A stretch of DNA of 64,000 nucleotides from JABMPR01 sp964508765. GTDB lineage: Bacteria > Fidelibacterota > UBA8477 > JABMPR01. Location of the stretch: positions 1 to 64,000 of the forward strand of contig CAZDVD010000008.1 of NCBI GenBank assembly GCA_964508765.1, in the 5' to 3' direction. Positions within the stretch are counted from its first letter, which is position 1; each line of letters starts with the position of its first letter. Positions 27,871 through 35,401 of the stretch are shown here, in pieces. The notes beneath the pieces are model-generated. The model was not told where the DNA came from. It saw only the letters and a list, made by a program, of their open reading frames with translations, and did no database searches. A program made the translations under genes and the position numbers.

Positions 27871-27892
27871 TAACCTACATCAAAGTATTACC

Positions 27893-27922
27893 CTAAGGCC
27901 GGATTTATTCCGGTCTTTTTTT
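27893..27922 (+). terminator. Rho-independent terminator after exbB-exbD-exbD-tonB
   Basis: The arms GGCCGGA and TTCCGGTC pair around a short TTTA loop and are followed by seven T residues. Confidence 0.85.
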
Positions 27923-28081
27923 GTTCCTCTTCCATGCATGGGAAAAAGAATACCACGTTCTCACAGCTCTAGAATCAAGAACAAATAAATAGCAATTGTG
28001 CCGGCAAATATAATAACGACAACAAGTTAATTACCTCAAATTCATGCTTGATATTACACGAATCCCAACACTACATTACTC

Positions 28082-28103
28082 ATGGGTCGATAATTCGACT
28101 CAT
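28082..28103. promoter_or_regulatory. Inverted repeat upstream of second tonB
   Basis: ATGGGTCGA-TAAT-TCGACTCAT is a 9-bp inverted repeat with one G-T position, about 90 bp before the second tonB start. It could be a repressor operator (for example for a metal-responsive regulator); the binding protein is unknown. Confidence 0.35.
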
Positions 28104-28193
28104 TGTTCGAAAATGTTTAATAAATAGTGATAAAGGGGCGAAAGGAGGACCTGGCAGGACACGAAATAAACTTTAACTATCTGGAGGTGAAAG

Positions 28194-28832
28194 ATGTTGA
28201 CACAGTATCCATGGGTATCGGTAAAAAATCAAGAACGCAAACATATTGAAATTGGAGCAATAGTCACGCTTCTGGCCGCCATTATTTCCTTTTATAGTAT
28301 CCCCGATTTTGGTAACGACGTGATCATAGAAAAACCCTATTTACCTCATGAGGTTGAAATAATTAATATCCCCGCGACCGTTCAGCCGCCAGAGATAGCC
28401 GAACCCCTCAGACCCACACTTCCCATCGAATCGGAGAACGAGGATATTGATGTGGACGTGGAGACAATCATCTTTGGAGATACTGAATTTGCTTATCTTG
28501 AGGCAGCACCACCCATCTATATCCCCACTATTCCTTTCTGGAAAGCAGAAGTGAAACCTGAACCCATCGGTGGGAACCAGGCGATCATGCGCAATGTTGT
28601 TTATCCTCGCATCGCTATTGAGGCACGTCAGGAAGGTCGAGTCACAGTGGAAGCCTTGATTGGAATTGATGGGATAGTTAAAGAAGTGACGGTTTTAAAG
28701 GGAATGCCCGGCACGGGTCTGGATGAGGCAGCCATGGCAGCAGTTTTTAAAACCCCTTTCAGCCCGGCCTATCAAAGAGATAAACCAGTACAGGTCAAAA
28801 TGTCAATTCCTATTATTTTTAGACTGAAGTAA
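28194..28832 (+). CDS. tonB: Energy transducer TonB, copy 2
   Basis: A 212-residue paralogue of the first TonB with the same layout: anchor at about residues 18-37 (IEIGAIVTLLAAIISFYSIP), the shared linker motif LPIESENEDID, and a C-terminal domain (VVYPRIAIEARQEGRVTVEAL, GIVKEVTVLKGM, VKMSIPIIFRLK). The linker is less proline-rich than in copy 1, and the region before the C-domain is different, so it may contact different receptors. It has its own leader, a strong GGAGGT and its own terminator, so it can be expressed separately from the ExbB-ExbD genes. Confidence 0.9.
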   Translation: MLTQYPWVSVKNQERKHIEIGAIVTLLAAIISFYSIPDFGNDVIIEKPYLPHEVEIINIPATVQPPEIAEPLRPTLPIESENEDIDVDVETIIFGDTEFAYLEAAPPIYIPTIPFWKAEVKPEPIGGNQAIMRNVVYPRIAIEARQEGRVTVEALIGIDGIVKEVTVLKGMPGTGLDEAAMAAVFKTPFSPAYQRDKPVQVKMSIPIIFRLK

Positions 28833-28855
28833 CGGCGAAATATCAGGTATATAGA

Positions 28856-28887
28856 AAAGCAGTCGGTTGGTCCGACTGCTTTTTTAT
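28856..28887 (+). terminator. Rho-independent terminator after second tonB
   Basis: AGCAGTCGG-TTGG-TCCGACTGCT stem followed by TTTTTATTT. It is bidirectional in principle and also lies past the end of the minus-strand gene at 28912. Confidence 0.88.
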
Positions 28888-28911
28888 TTAGAGGGAACCT
28901 ACAGCTTCGTG

Positions 28912-29250
28912 TCATTTAAATATTTCATACCTTAACTCGACTACTCCAACTGCGAAAACGATGAGGCATATGATCCAGAGTACACTATGTGCTAGAAACC
29001 CCAATTGCAGGGGGAGGAAAGCCAGCCAGATCAGCAGTGCAAATCCACCGCAAAGGCTAATGGCAATAGCACCGGCAATTCCAAGACCTCGCATGTTCCA
29101 CTTCTCAGAATACACCTCAAGGACCAGGGCCAATCCAATACCAAAGATGACAGCACCAAGAATGGATGAATAGAAATAAGTATTCACTTCAGGTAATCCC
29201 AGAAAGGCCAGTATTCCGAACGGGAGCAGCAGGAGCAGTACTCCCAGCAA
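28912..29250 (-). CDS. Small conserved membrane protein, original start separated by an in-frame stop
   Basis: The open part (112 residues from a TTG at 29250) has four likely transmembrane helices and reads like a conserved bacterial membrane protein whose N-terminus is normally 'M-R-x-x-L-A-I-D-A-A-V-N-L-L-L-G-V'. That missing N-terminus is present upstream in the same frame: GAAGGAG, ATG at 29289-29287, AGA ACA, then TAA at 29280-29278, then L-A-I-D-A-A-V-N-L-L. So the natural start has a stop at codon 4. Either the gene is a young pseudogene, there is a sequence error, or translation restarts at the internal TTG. It follows the SnoaL-like gene by 27 bp. Function unknown. Confidence 0.6.
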   Translation of the reverse strand: MLGVLLLLLPFGILAFLGLPEVNTYFYSSILGAVIFGIGLALVLEVYSEKWNMRGLGIAGAIAISLCGGFALLIWLAFLPLQLGFLAHSVLWIICLIVFAVGVVELRYEIFK

Positions 29251-29316
29251 TAAATTTACTGCAGCATCAATGGCTAATTATGTTCTCATTGTCTGTTCTC
29301 CTTCAGACAATATGTT

Positions 29317-29703
29317 TCAAAACATCGTGTTATTGTGCTTTGATTCGGTAGGTACCACCTGCATCACATCCCAATGCTCGACAATTTTCCCATTCTCATC
29401 CAGGCGGAAGATGTCAATTGTGGCATATTGTTGGTCGCCAGGCCACTCCTGACGACAATGAACCACAACCATATCATTTTCTGCAACAACGCGTTCGAAG
29501 AAAATCTGCTTGCCGGGCCATTCCTTCCCCATTGTCTCAAAATACTGAATGAAGGGCTCCTTGCCGTCAGCCACGATGGGATTGTGCTGGATGTATTCTT
29601 CCCCGACAAACTGATTTACAGCCTGTCTTGGTTTGCAGTCGTTGAATGCCATAGAGTAAAAGGTCAGGACACTCTTTTTGTTTCTCTCAAGAAGTTCATT
29701 CAT
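29317..29703 (-). CDS. SnoaL-like / NTF2-fold protein
   Basis: A 128-residue protein with the small cone-shaped NTF2/SnoaL fold signature: N-terminal helix (NKKSVLTFYSMAFND), 'YIQHNPIVADGKEPFIQYF', a central strand pair with 'RVVAENDMVVVHCRQEW', and the C-terminal 'IDIFRLDENGKIVEHWDVMQ'. Proteins of this type act as small-molecule isomerases, cyclases or unknown-ligand binders. I choose ATG 29703 since GAGGA lies 9 nt upstream; the upstream in-frame ATG has no ribosome-binding site. It is the first gene of a two-gene unit with the membrane protein. Confidence 0.8.
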   Translation of the reverse strand: MNELLERNKKSVLTFYSMAFNDCKPRQAVNQFVGEEYIQHNPIVADGKEPFIQYFETMGKEWPGKQIFFERVVAENDMVVVHCRQEWPGDQQYATIDIFRLDENGKIVEHWDVMQVVPTESKHNNTMF

Positions 29704-29906
29704 ATCATTTATTCCTCTTTTTACATAAGATTTCATATTCAACAATTTCCAGATCCTTGAATAAAGTTAATTTTTATCGAACTGAGTCTAACTGGGTTGT
29801 AGAGTAAAACAAAGAATTCATGAAAGCATATAAGACTAAAACAGTCATGGTTTTAAGGGCGATTTATTTTAACCTTCAGGAAATTAAATGATTAAGAGGT
29901 GGAAGT

Positions 29907-30341
29907 ATGCGCGAGATAAGAAGCGAAATAGAAATAAATGCGCCCCTGACTGAGGTTTGGGCTATTCTCATGGATTTTGGCAAATGGTCGGACTGGAACC
30001 CCACAGTCAATCAGATCAACGGTACTGCCACCCTGGGTTCTAAGTTAGGTATCACGATGGCTGGTCCCGAAGGCAAGGATGGTCAAAAATATTCTGCCGA
30101 AATCACCACCTTCGAAGCTCCCCGCTCATTTCGCTGGCGTGCTGTGATGATGGCTGGTTTTCTTATGACCAATAATAGAAGCTTTAAGCTGGAACCAGCT
30201 GGTGAAGGTACCAAGCTGGTGAACACCGAACACTTTTCAGGTCTCTTTGTCTCCCTTTTCTGGAGTAAACCGGAGAGTTTTGTGCCGGATTCGCTGAAAT
30301 CAATGAACGAGGCTCTTAAAGCCAAAGCCGAACAGACTTAG
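29907..30341 (+). CDS. SRPBCC-family (START-like) ligand-binding protein
   Basis: A 144-residue protein of the SRPBCC/polyketide cyclase superfamily: 'SEIEINAPLTEVWAILMDFGKWSDWNP' at the N-terminus is the classic first strand and helix, followed by the curved sheet (FRWRAVMMAGFLMTNNRSF) and a long C-terminal helix. It would bind a hydrophobic ligand in the cytoplasm. It is transcribed divergently from the SnoaL-like gene, with which it shares the 200-bp promoter region. Confidence 0.85.
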   Translation: MREIRSEIEINAPLTEVWAILMDFGKWSDWNPTVNQINGTATLGSKLGITMAGPEGKDGQKYSAEITTFEAPRSFRWRAVMMAGFLMTNNRSFKLEPAGEGTKLVNTEHFSGLFVSLFWSKPESFVPDSLKSMNEALKAKAEQT

Positions 30342-30351
30342 TTCACTTCGA

Positions 30352-31548
30352 TCAACTATTAAAACCGGGAATATCTGCCTTTTCATGATGGAGGGGAATC
30401 CCATTGTCGTAATCAATGCGTTGGGGTTCATCCTGCATGAGTCCCGGGAATTGCTTATAAAGACTTGTGGCAAAAAGATGATCCAAATGCTCATTACTCT
30501 CAGGGCTCCAGCCCATGACCCGTTCCCAGATCTCAGCTGATTCCATACAGAAATAGATAAACAGGTCATCACCCCCGTAATAACGCAATGAATTATAAAC
30601 AGTCCGATACATCTCAAGGCGCAATGGTTTGGGATAGCGCATCTTGCCATCCATCCCCCGGATCAATTCAGCAAACATGATCTTGGATTTGGGGAATTTC
30701 TCAAGAACCTTTTCTTTCATCTCGGGAGGAAAACGCAGGGACCCAATGGATATCCAGGCCACATTTTTGGGATCAACCACTTCAAACAGTTGACGGATCA
30801 AATCAGGATAACTCTGCTTCCACTCCCCATGAAAGAGCAGGGGATCAAAATGAAACCCAATCTTATAGCCCTTTTCCTGAACGAATCGCATGGCTTCAAG
30901 ACGTTCATTTAATGAAGCCGCCTTGTGTTCTTCAGCATCAATGATCACCTGGGGGTTGACTGACCAGGAAATCACAGTATGACCCTTATGATCCAATTCC
31001 AATAAGTTTTCAATGCGGTTGGATTTAGTTTTCAACTCAAGCAGTACATTGGGTAATTCTGCAAAGTATCCCACAATATCTTTGGAGTATTCTGAAGAGG
31101 AGTCAAAAGCCAGACTGTCCGATAATTCACCCGTTCCTATTCGGAAGAACCGCTTGGGCTGGGTGGCAATTTTGTCCTTCACTTCAGTCAACAGTTTTTC
31201 AGTATTGGCGTATACTGTAGTGACTGGGTTGTTTAGATAGAATTGAAGAATGCAATAGGTGCAATCAATGGGACAATTGCTGGTTTGATTGATAACATGA
31301 TAGTTACAGCAACGGTAAGCCCGGTCGGTTCCAGGACACTGCTTGACAGTATGACCCTGTTTCTCGGTGAGCAGAATCTCTCGCTTCGCAGGGGTCGCTT
31401 CCTGTTTGAACATGGCTTCTTTGTCGGCTTCAGTAATATTCTGTTGAACAACTTTTGCCTGGGGATTGTTTTTTATATATCGCTGGACTAATTCCTGATC
31501 AGCAACTTTCTGATCAACAATAATCCGAGTAATTTTCGGTTCTTTCAT
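30352..31548 (-). CDS. Spore photoproduct lyase-like radical SAM protein
   Basis: A 398-residue protein. The radical SAM cluster motif is Cys92-x3-Cys96-x2-Cys99 in NCPIDCTYCILQ, preceded by 'CCNYHVINQTSNC', the arrangement seen in SPL (SplB)-family enzymes. Other matching parts: FRIGTGELSDSLAFD and 'FHFDPLLFHGEW'. True SPL repairs spore-specific thymine dimers; this lineage is not a spore-former, so a different substrate or UV repair role is likely. It begins 6 bp after a ParB-like gene, suggesting the two act together. Confidence 0.85.
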   Translation of the reverse strand: MKEPKITRIIVDQKVADQELVQRYIKNNPQAKVVQQNITEADKEAMFKQEATPAKREILLTEKQGHTVKQCPGTDRAYRCCNYHVINQTSNCPIDCTYCILQFYLNNPVTTVYANTEKLLTEVKDKIATQPKRFFRIGTGELSDSLAFDSSSEYSKDIVGYFAELPNVLLELKTKSNRIENLLELDHKGHTVISWSVNPQVIIDAEEHKAASLNERLEAMRFVQEKGYKIGFHFDPLLFHGEWKQSYPDLIRQLFEVVDPKNVAWISIGSLRFPPEMKEKVLEKFPKSKIMFAELIRGMDGKMRYPKPLRLEMYRTVYNSLRYYGGDDLFIYFCMESAEIWERVMGWSPESNEHLDHLFATSLYKQFPGLMQDEPQRIDYDNGIPLHHEKADIPGFNS

Positions 31549-31554
31549 AAGACC

Positions 31555-32475
31555 TTATATATGTTTGAAGATGTTTTTAAATGCAGGTGATTTCAGCTTT
31601 TCCAGAGATTGCTCCAGATCTTTTTCGTCCTTGGCATGGAAGGCAATCTGGACACCCTGTTGTTCAAAATAGGGATCCCATTTTATCTTCATGGAATCAG
31701 GAAGTTGAGCTGCTTCAAGGGTTTCGTTGAGATCTACACCAGCTTGATTCAGGGAGGGGAAGCGGGCCTGGTTGATTTTCTCTCGAATCTCAAGAACAGC
31801 CTGACGATTGTCTTCATATTGAGTATCCGCCATTTCCCAGAGACCCATCTCCTCGGCTTTGGTCTTGAAGTCGACGTCGTCGTTCTTGCTCATTTCCCAG
31901 ACATTCTGGATAATCTCAGCCGTCATATTGATGCCAATTTTCAAGTTGGCTATAAAACGCTCGACCCATTCTAGATGTTTCTCCGCCCGTTGAAAGATCA
32001 GGGCGCGTTTAAGACTCAGACCTTTATCAATGATAAAGGTCTGTAGTGAAGGAGGCAATTTTAACAGAAACAGCACTTGATCGATGAGCTTCTCCCGCGG
32101 TGCTAACTCAAGGGCAGGGAAAATCTGCTCGGCCAGAATGGAACGTGGAACCCCTAGATCAATGGCTGCTCGGGTAAGCAATGCTTTGTCCATGAGATTC
32201 ATAGGACTGTAATACTCGATGACCAGTTGGATCAATTCCAGAGTACTCTCCGTATCCTGTATGAGATAGACCGGGACGGTAGGTTTACCTGCTTCCTGAT
32301 CTGCCTCAAAGCGATGGATATCTCCTACAATCTTTATGTAGGAGGGTGATTGATAAGCGAGAATAGGTCTGGATAGATTTCCACGACCTACTTTATCCCG
32401 CAGATAGGGTAGGGCAGCAAAGCTTGAATGTATAGTGGGACCGACAGTTGTCAGTTCTTTAACAGTTATTTTCAT
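31555..32475 (-). CDS. ParB-like DNA-binding protein paired with the radical SAM gene
   Basis: A 306-residue protein. Residues about 1-90 look like a ParB N-terminal domain: 'RPILAYQSPSYIKIVGDIHRFEADQEAGKPTVPVYLI', with G-D-I-H-R-F-E-A in place of the ParB motif G-E-R-R-x-R-A. The next part has a helix-turn-helix-like region (MDKALLTRAAIDLGVPRSILAEQIF) as in ParB/KorB. The C-terminal 130 residues are helical and of unknown family. It is clearly not the chromosomal ParB of a parABS locus, since no parA or parS lies here. Co-transcription with the SPL-like gene suggests that it targets that enzyme to DNA or acts as a sensor. Function is inference. Confidence 0.65.
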   Translation of the reverse strand: MKITVKELTTVGPTIHSSFAALPYLRDKVGRGNLSRPILAYQSPSYIKIVGDIHRFEADQEAGKPTVPVYLIQDTESTLELIQLVIEYYSPMNLMDKALLTRAAIDLGVPRSILAEQIFPALELAPREKLIDQVLFLLKLPPSLQTFIIDKGLSLKRALIFQRAEKHLEWVERFIANLKIGINMTAEIIQNVWEMSKNDDVDFKTKAEEMGLWEMADTQYEDNRQAVLEIREKINQARFPSLNQAGVDLNETLEAAQLPDSMKIKWDPYFEQQGVQIAFHAKDEKDLEQSLEKLKSPAFKNIFKHI

Positions 32476-32526
32476 ACAGGCAATATGTCTCGGATTAAAT
32501 CAATTCAAACAATATTTAGACGCATT

Positions 32527-32645
32527 CTTTTCACAACGAATTCAACGAAATTTACGAACTATTTTTAAGCTTGATCAAAGTCGAGCTCGTAAGCTGTAAC
32601 TATAAAATAACATTCGTGATCTTCGTCCTATTCGTTGTAAAGATC
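32527..32645. repeat. Small inverted-repeat element, copy 1
   Basis: The left end CACAACGAATTCAACGAAAT and the right end ATTCGTTGTA with TCTTCGTCC form an imperfect terminal inverted repeat of about 25 bp. The middle is unrelated to protein. Its size and symmetry resemble MITE-type elements. Confidence 0.5.
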
Positions 32646-32667
32646 AAACCACCCACTAGTCGGATCG

Positions 32668-32804
32668 ATTATTTCACAACAAATTCAACGAAATTTGCGA
32701 ACTATTAATGAACTTAATTGAACTCGAACTCGAACTCGAACTCGCAAGCGCCTGTCATAATAAAACTATTCGTGTTCTTCGTCTAGTTCGTTGTAAAAAA
32801 CAGA
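32668..32804. repeat. Small inverted-repeat element, copy 2
   Basis: A second copy with the same ends as copy 1. Its middle carries a microsatellite, GAACTC repeated four times (32720-32744), which copy 1 lacks. Both copies are in the same orientation. Confidence 0.5.
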
Positions 32805-32846
32805 CAACTTCATTTTTCATGAAAACTTAAAGCATCCAGATATTTC

Positions 32847-33140
32847 TTAATCGTCAGCTTTCTTTCTGGCTAAAGAGAGACCACCAAATCCACTGATGAT
32901 AGCCATGTAAAATCCGAAATCATACCACCAACCCGTATTGTTGGGGTCATATACACGGGTGTGGTCATTAAAAAAGCCCACGATCAATGAAAGGGGAGCG
33001 ACCCAGCCGTGCCAGACACCCTTGAAAAAACCAGAGGGGGATTGCCCCATATTGGATTCTGGATTGGGCATGCAGGATGTAAATGCTATAAGAACCAGCA
33101 GCGTGAGGATGGTGAAAAGGATTCGTTGGTAAGTTTTCAT
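32847..33140 (-). CDS. Small conserved membrane protein/lipoprotein of unknown function
   Basis: A 97-residue protein with a signal anchor or lipoprotein signal (MKTYQRILFTILTLLVLIAFTSC, candidate lipid Cys23) and a second hydrophobic region. The middle contains 'GFFKGVWHGWVAPLSLIVGFF', which I recognise as the signature of a widespread conserved hypothetical family of FCB and other bacteria. The function is unknown. It lies 14 bp after the asparaginase gene on the same strand, so may be transcribed with it. Confidence 0.75.
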   Translation of the reverse strand: MKTYQRILFTILTLLVLIAFTSCMPNPESNMGQSPSGFFKGVWHGWVAPLSLIVGFFNDHTRVYDPNNTGWWYDFGFYMAIISGFGGLSLARKKADD

Positions 33141-33154
33141 GATGATCTCCTTAT

Positions 33155-33640
33155 CTATAAGGTCTCAAAAAGCCCTTTGGCTTTATTTTTACGAACATTG
33201 TCAAAATCAAAATATTGACCGTTCATGGCGATATATATCCCATGCTTCAAGGTCTGGACATAGGCCAGGGCAGCACCCATGTTGAAGAGTCCATCAGAAC
33301 TGCCAAAGACAATGGGAATCATGGCGCCGGTGAGAATAATCGTTTTGTCCTTGATATGTTCAGCCAGATAGTGAGCCGTATCAACCATGGTATCTGTACC
33401 ATGAGTTATGACAATACGGTCCGATTTACTCTTCTGACAGTGAGTCAGAATGATGCTACGATCTTCTTCCGTCATTTCCAGGCTATCTATCATCATAAGA
33501 CTACGAATATTCACATCGAGTTGGGAGCGACCCTGCTCCAGCATTTGCTTGAGATGGGTATCTCTAAAGTATAATTCTCCATTCAGCTCGTTGTATTCTT
33601 TGTCAAAGGTGCCCCCGGTAATGAAGATCTGTATTTGCAT
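33155..33640 (-). CDS. Short asparaginase-domain protein (N-terminal domain only)
   Basis: A 161-residue protein matching only the first domain of L-asparaginase. Seen: the nucleophile Thr in TGGTF (about residue 11), the second active-site block THGTDTMVDTA and the strand TIILTGAMIP. Full asparaginases run to about 330 residues; here the C-terminal domain is absent and the gene ends cleanly, consistent with the known short asparaginase-like family. I chose ATG 33640 because AGGAG sits 10 nt upstream. It may hydrolyse asparagine or a related amide, but activity of short forms is not established to my knowledge. Confidence 0.8.
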   Translation of the reverse strand: MQIQIFITGGTFDKEYNELNGELYFRDTHLKQMLEQGRSQLDVNIRSLMMIDSLEMTEEDRSIILTHCQKSKSDRIVITHGTDTMVDTAHYLAEHIKDKTIILTGAMIPIVFGSSDGLFNMGAALAYVQTLKHGIYIAMNGQYFDFDNVRKNKAKGLFETL

Positions 33641-33797
33641 CTCGTTTGTTCTCCTGAACTCTGGTTTCACTTCCACATTCTGTGGAAGGTAACATGGCCG
33701 GAAAGTACATGCGAGGGATGCATCGATTAACAAAAAAAGAGCAGGATTAAAGGATAAAATTGCTTAGAATAAGAATCGTTTCAACAAAGGAGTTTTC

Positions 33798-34682
33798 ATG
33801 CTGGAAAAAACGGGCCGACGCTGGCCGCGGGTCATCCATATCGTCTTTATTGCCTCTCTTCTGAGTGGTCTGACATCCATCCTGACCATCAATGCAATTC
33901 CTGGTCTTGATACACGTCAACTCTTTATCGCTAATTATTCGATATACACGCTTTTTAATGTTGTGGTAACCTGGTCTTTTTATGGTGTTGTGGCGACAGG
34001 TCTGGTTTACTCTGTTTTTACCCATTGGGGTTTCACCAAACATTGGTGGATCATCGGTAAATGGACAGGAACTGTGGTTCTATTCGCCCTGGTCTGGATC
34101 TGGCTGGGACCTGCCATCAATGGGATGGTAGCACTCTCAGATATTGGAATGAAGGAAGCGTCTGTCCCCCACACCTATACTAAATTTCACAACACCTGGA
34201 CACCGGTAATAGCGGTGGCATTGCTGATCATGTTCACCTTGATTGCTATTATCATTTTCAGACCATGGGGGCCAAGAGATCAAAAATACAAAATGCGTCG
34301 GGGAATAGTTTTGACTTTGACGGGCATAGGTGTGGTTCTGGGAGTGGGTTTGGGATTATTGGGTCATTTCGATCTTGAGTTCTACAGAAACATGGAGATC
34401 GGGAGTCCGGATTTATCTCAGGTTCCTGATGGTATTCACCGTGGATCAGTGAGTTACTCAGGGCTTGAATACGCTGTGGCTGTAAATGTTGTGGACGCCA
34501 GGATTGAGGGCCACGGTGTGATTCAGAATCGAGATAGTGATTATGCCCGTTTTGCTGAAGGAATAATTCCTCGAGTGATTGCAAAACAATCACCTGATGT
34601 GGATGGTATTATAGGAGCCACCACCACAAGTAAATGTTTGATGAAGGCAGTTGAGACTGCCCCGGAAGGAACAATGAAGTGA
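33798..34682 (+). CDS. Membrane protein fused to a C-terminal FMN-binding domain
   Basis: A 294-residue protein. The first 200 residues hold about five transmembrane helices (IHIVFIASLLSGLTSIL; VVTWSFYGVVATGLVY; WTGTVVLFALVWIWLG; TPVIAVALLIMFTLIAI; VLTLTGIGVVLGVGLGLLG). The last 95 residues are a periplasmic FMN-binding domain ending in D-G-I-I-G-A-T (269-275), which matches the ApbE flavinylation motif, so Thr275 probably carries covalent FMN. It resembles extracytosolic electron-transfer proteins of the Rnf/Nqr type. It would move electrons across or along the membrane. Overlaps the start of the LOG-family gene by 4 bases. Confidence 0.8.
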   Translation: MLEKTGRRWPRVIHIVFIASLLSGLTSILTINAIPGLDTRQLFIANYSIYTLFNVVVTWSFYGVVATGLVYSVFTHWGFTKHWWIIGKWTGTVVLFALVWIWLGPAINGMVALSDIGMKEASVPHTYTKFHNTWTPVIAVALLIMFTLIAIIIFRPWGPRDQKYKMRRGIVLTLTGIGVVLGVGLGLLGHFDLEFYRNMEIGSPDLSQVPDGIHRGSVSYSGLEYAVAVNVVDARIEGHGVIQNRDSDYARFAEGIIPRVIAKQSPDVDGIIGATTTSKCLMKAVETAPEGTMK

Positions 34683-35389
34683 ATGTAGATAAACGCGTTA
34701 TCCGCAAATTTGAGAAGAAAACCTGGAGCGAAGTAAAATCCAAGAATTCCTGGCAGGTATTCCGCATTATGGCTGAATTTGTTGAAGGCTTTGATGCGCT
34801 CACACAAGTCGGTCCATCTGTTACGGTTTTTGGCTCGGCGCGTACCAAGCCTGATGATCCTTATTATGAGATTGCCTATGACCTTGGAAAACTTCTAGCC
34901 CATGAAGGACTCAGTGTGATCACAGGCGGCGGTCCCGGTGTCATGGAAGCCACGAATAAGGGCGCCAAGGAGGCTGGCGGTGCTTCAGCAGGTGTTGGTA
35001 TAGAGTTGCCCTTTGAAGCCTCAAATAACGCCTATATTGACTCAGATAAGAACATCACCTTCCGCTACTTCTTTGTGCGGAAACTCATGTTTCTAAAATA
35101 TTCCCAGGCTTTTGTCGCTTTTCCTGGAGGATTGGGTACTCTGGATGAATTGTTTGAATCATTGACCCTCTCCCAAACAGGTAAAACCCCTAAATTTCCC
35201 ATCATTCTGGTGGGTAGGGACTATTGGTCAGGCCTGGTGGATTGGCTTCAGAATAGAGCGTTGGCCCAGGGGTATATCAATGCTGACGATCTCGAACTCT
35301 TCCGCGTTGTGGATTCAGCCGAAGAGGTCATGGATTCCATTACCGGTTTCTTTGCCAAGTTTCGCAAGGAGATGGTGCCGAATTTTTAG
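34679..35389 (+). CDS. LOG-family protein (TIGR00730-type Rossmann fold, putative nucleoside 5'-monophosphate phosphoribohydrolase)
   Basis: A 236-residue protein with both LOG signatures: 'TGGGPGVMEATNKGAKEAGG' and 'PGGLGTLDELFE'. This family cleaves cytokinin ribotides in some organisms and other nucleotide N-glycosidic bonds in others (e.g. PpnN in E. coli). The GTG at 34679 overlaps the stop of the FMN-binding gene (GTGA), indicating coupling. Why these two are joined is unclear. Confidence 0.85.
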   Translation: MNVDKRVIRKFEKKTWSEVKSKNSWQVFRIMAEFVEGFDALTQVGPSVTVFGSARTKPDDPYYEIAYDLGKLLAHEGLSVITGGGPGVMEATNKGAKEAGGASAGVGIELPFEASNNAYIDSDKNITFRYFFVRKLMFLKYSQAFVAFPGGLGTLDELFESLTLSQTGKTPKFPIILVGRDYWSGLVDWLQNRALAQGYINADDLELFRVVDSAEEVMDSITGFFAKFRKEMVPNF

Positions 35390-35401
35390 TTAGATGAGTT
35401 A

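Larger units (their letters stand above)
27871..28193. other. 323-bp intergenic region between the two tonB genes
   Basis: It holds the terminator of the first tonB operon, an inverted repeat at 28082-28103 and the GGAGGT ribosome-binding site of the second tonB. I see no gene in it. The second tonB therefore probably has its own promoter. Confidence 0.6.
32476..32846. other. Intergenic region made of two related inverted-repeat elements
   Basis: No gene is seen here. Two similar segments of about 120-140 bp (roughly 32527-32645 and 32668-32804) each begin with CACAAC.AATTCAACGAAATTT.CGAACTA and end with TTCGT..TCTTCGTC.TATTCGTTGT, which is an imperfect complement of their own beginning. They are detailed as repeats below. 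Confidence 0.6.

Noticed and set aside
30352..31548. True spore photoproduct lyase implying a spore-former
   Set aside because: Everything else in the window is Gram-negative FCB-type; SPL-like proteins occur in non-spore-formers.
31555..32475. Chromosomal ParB
   Set aside because: The ParB box is degenerate, and there is no parA or parS; it belongs with the radical SAM gene.
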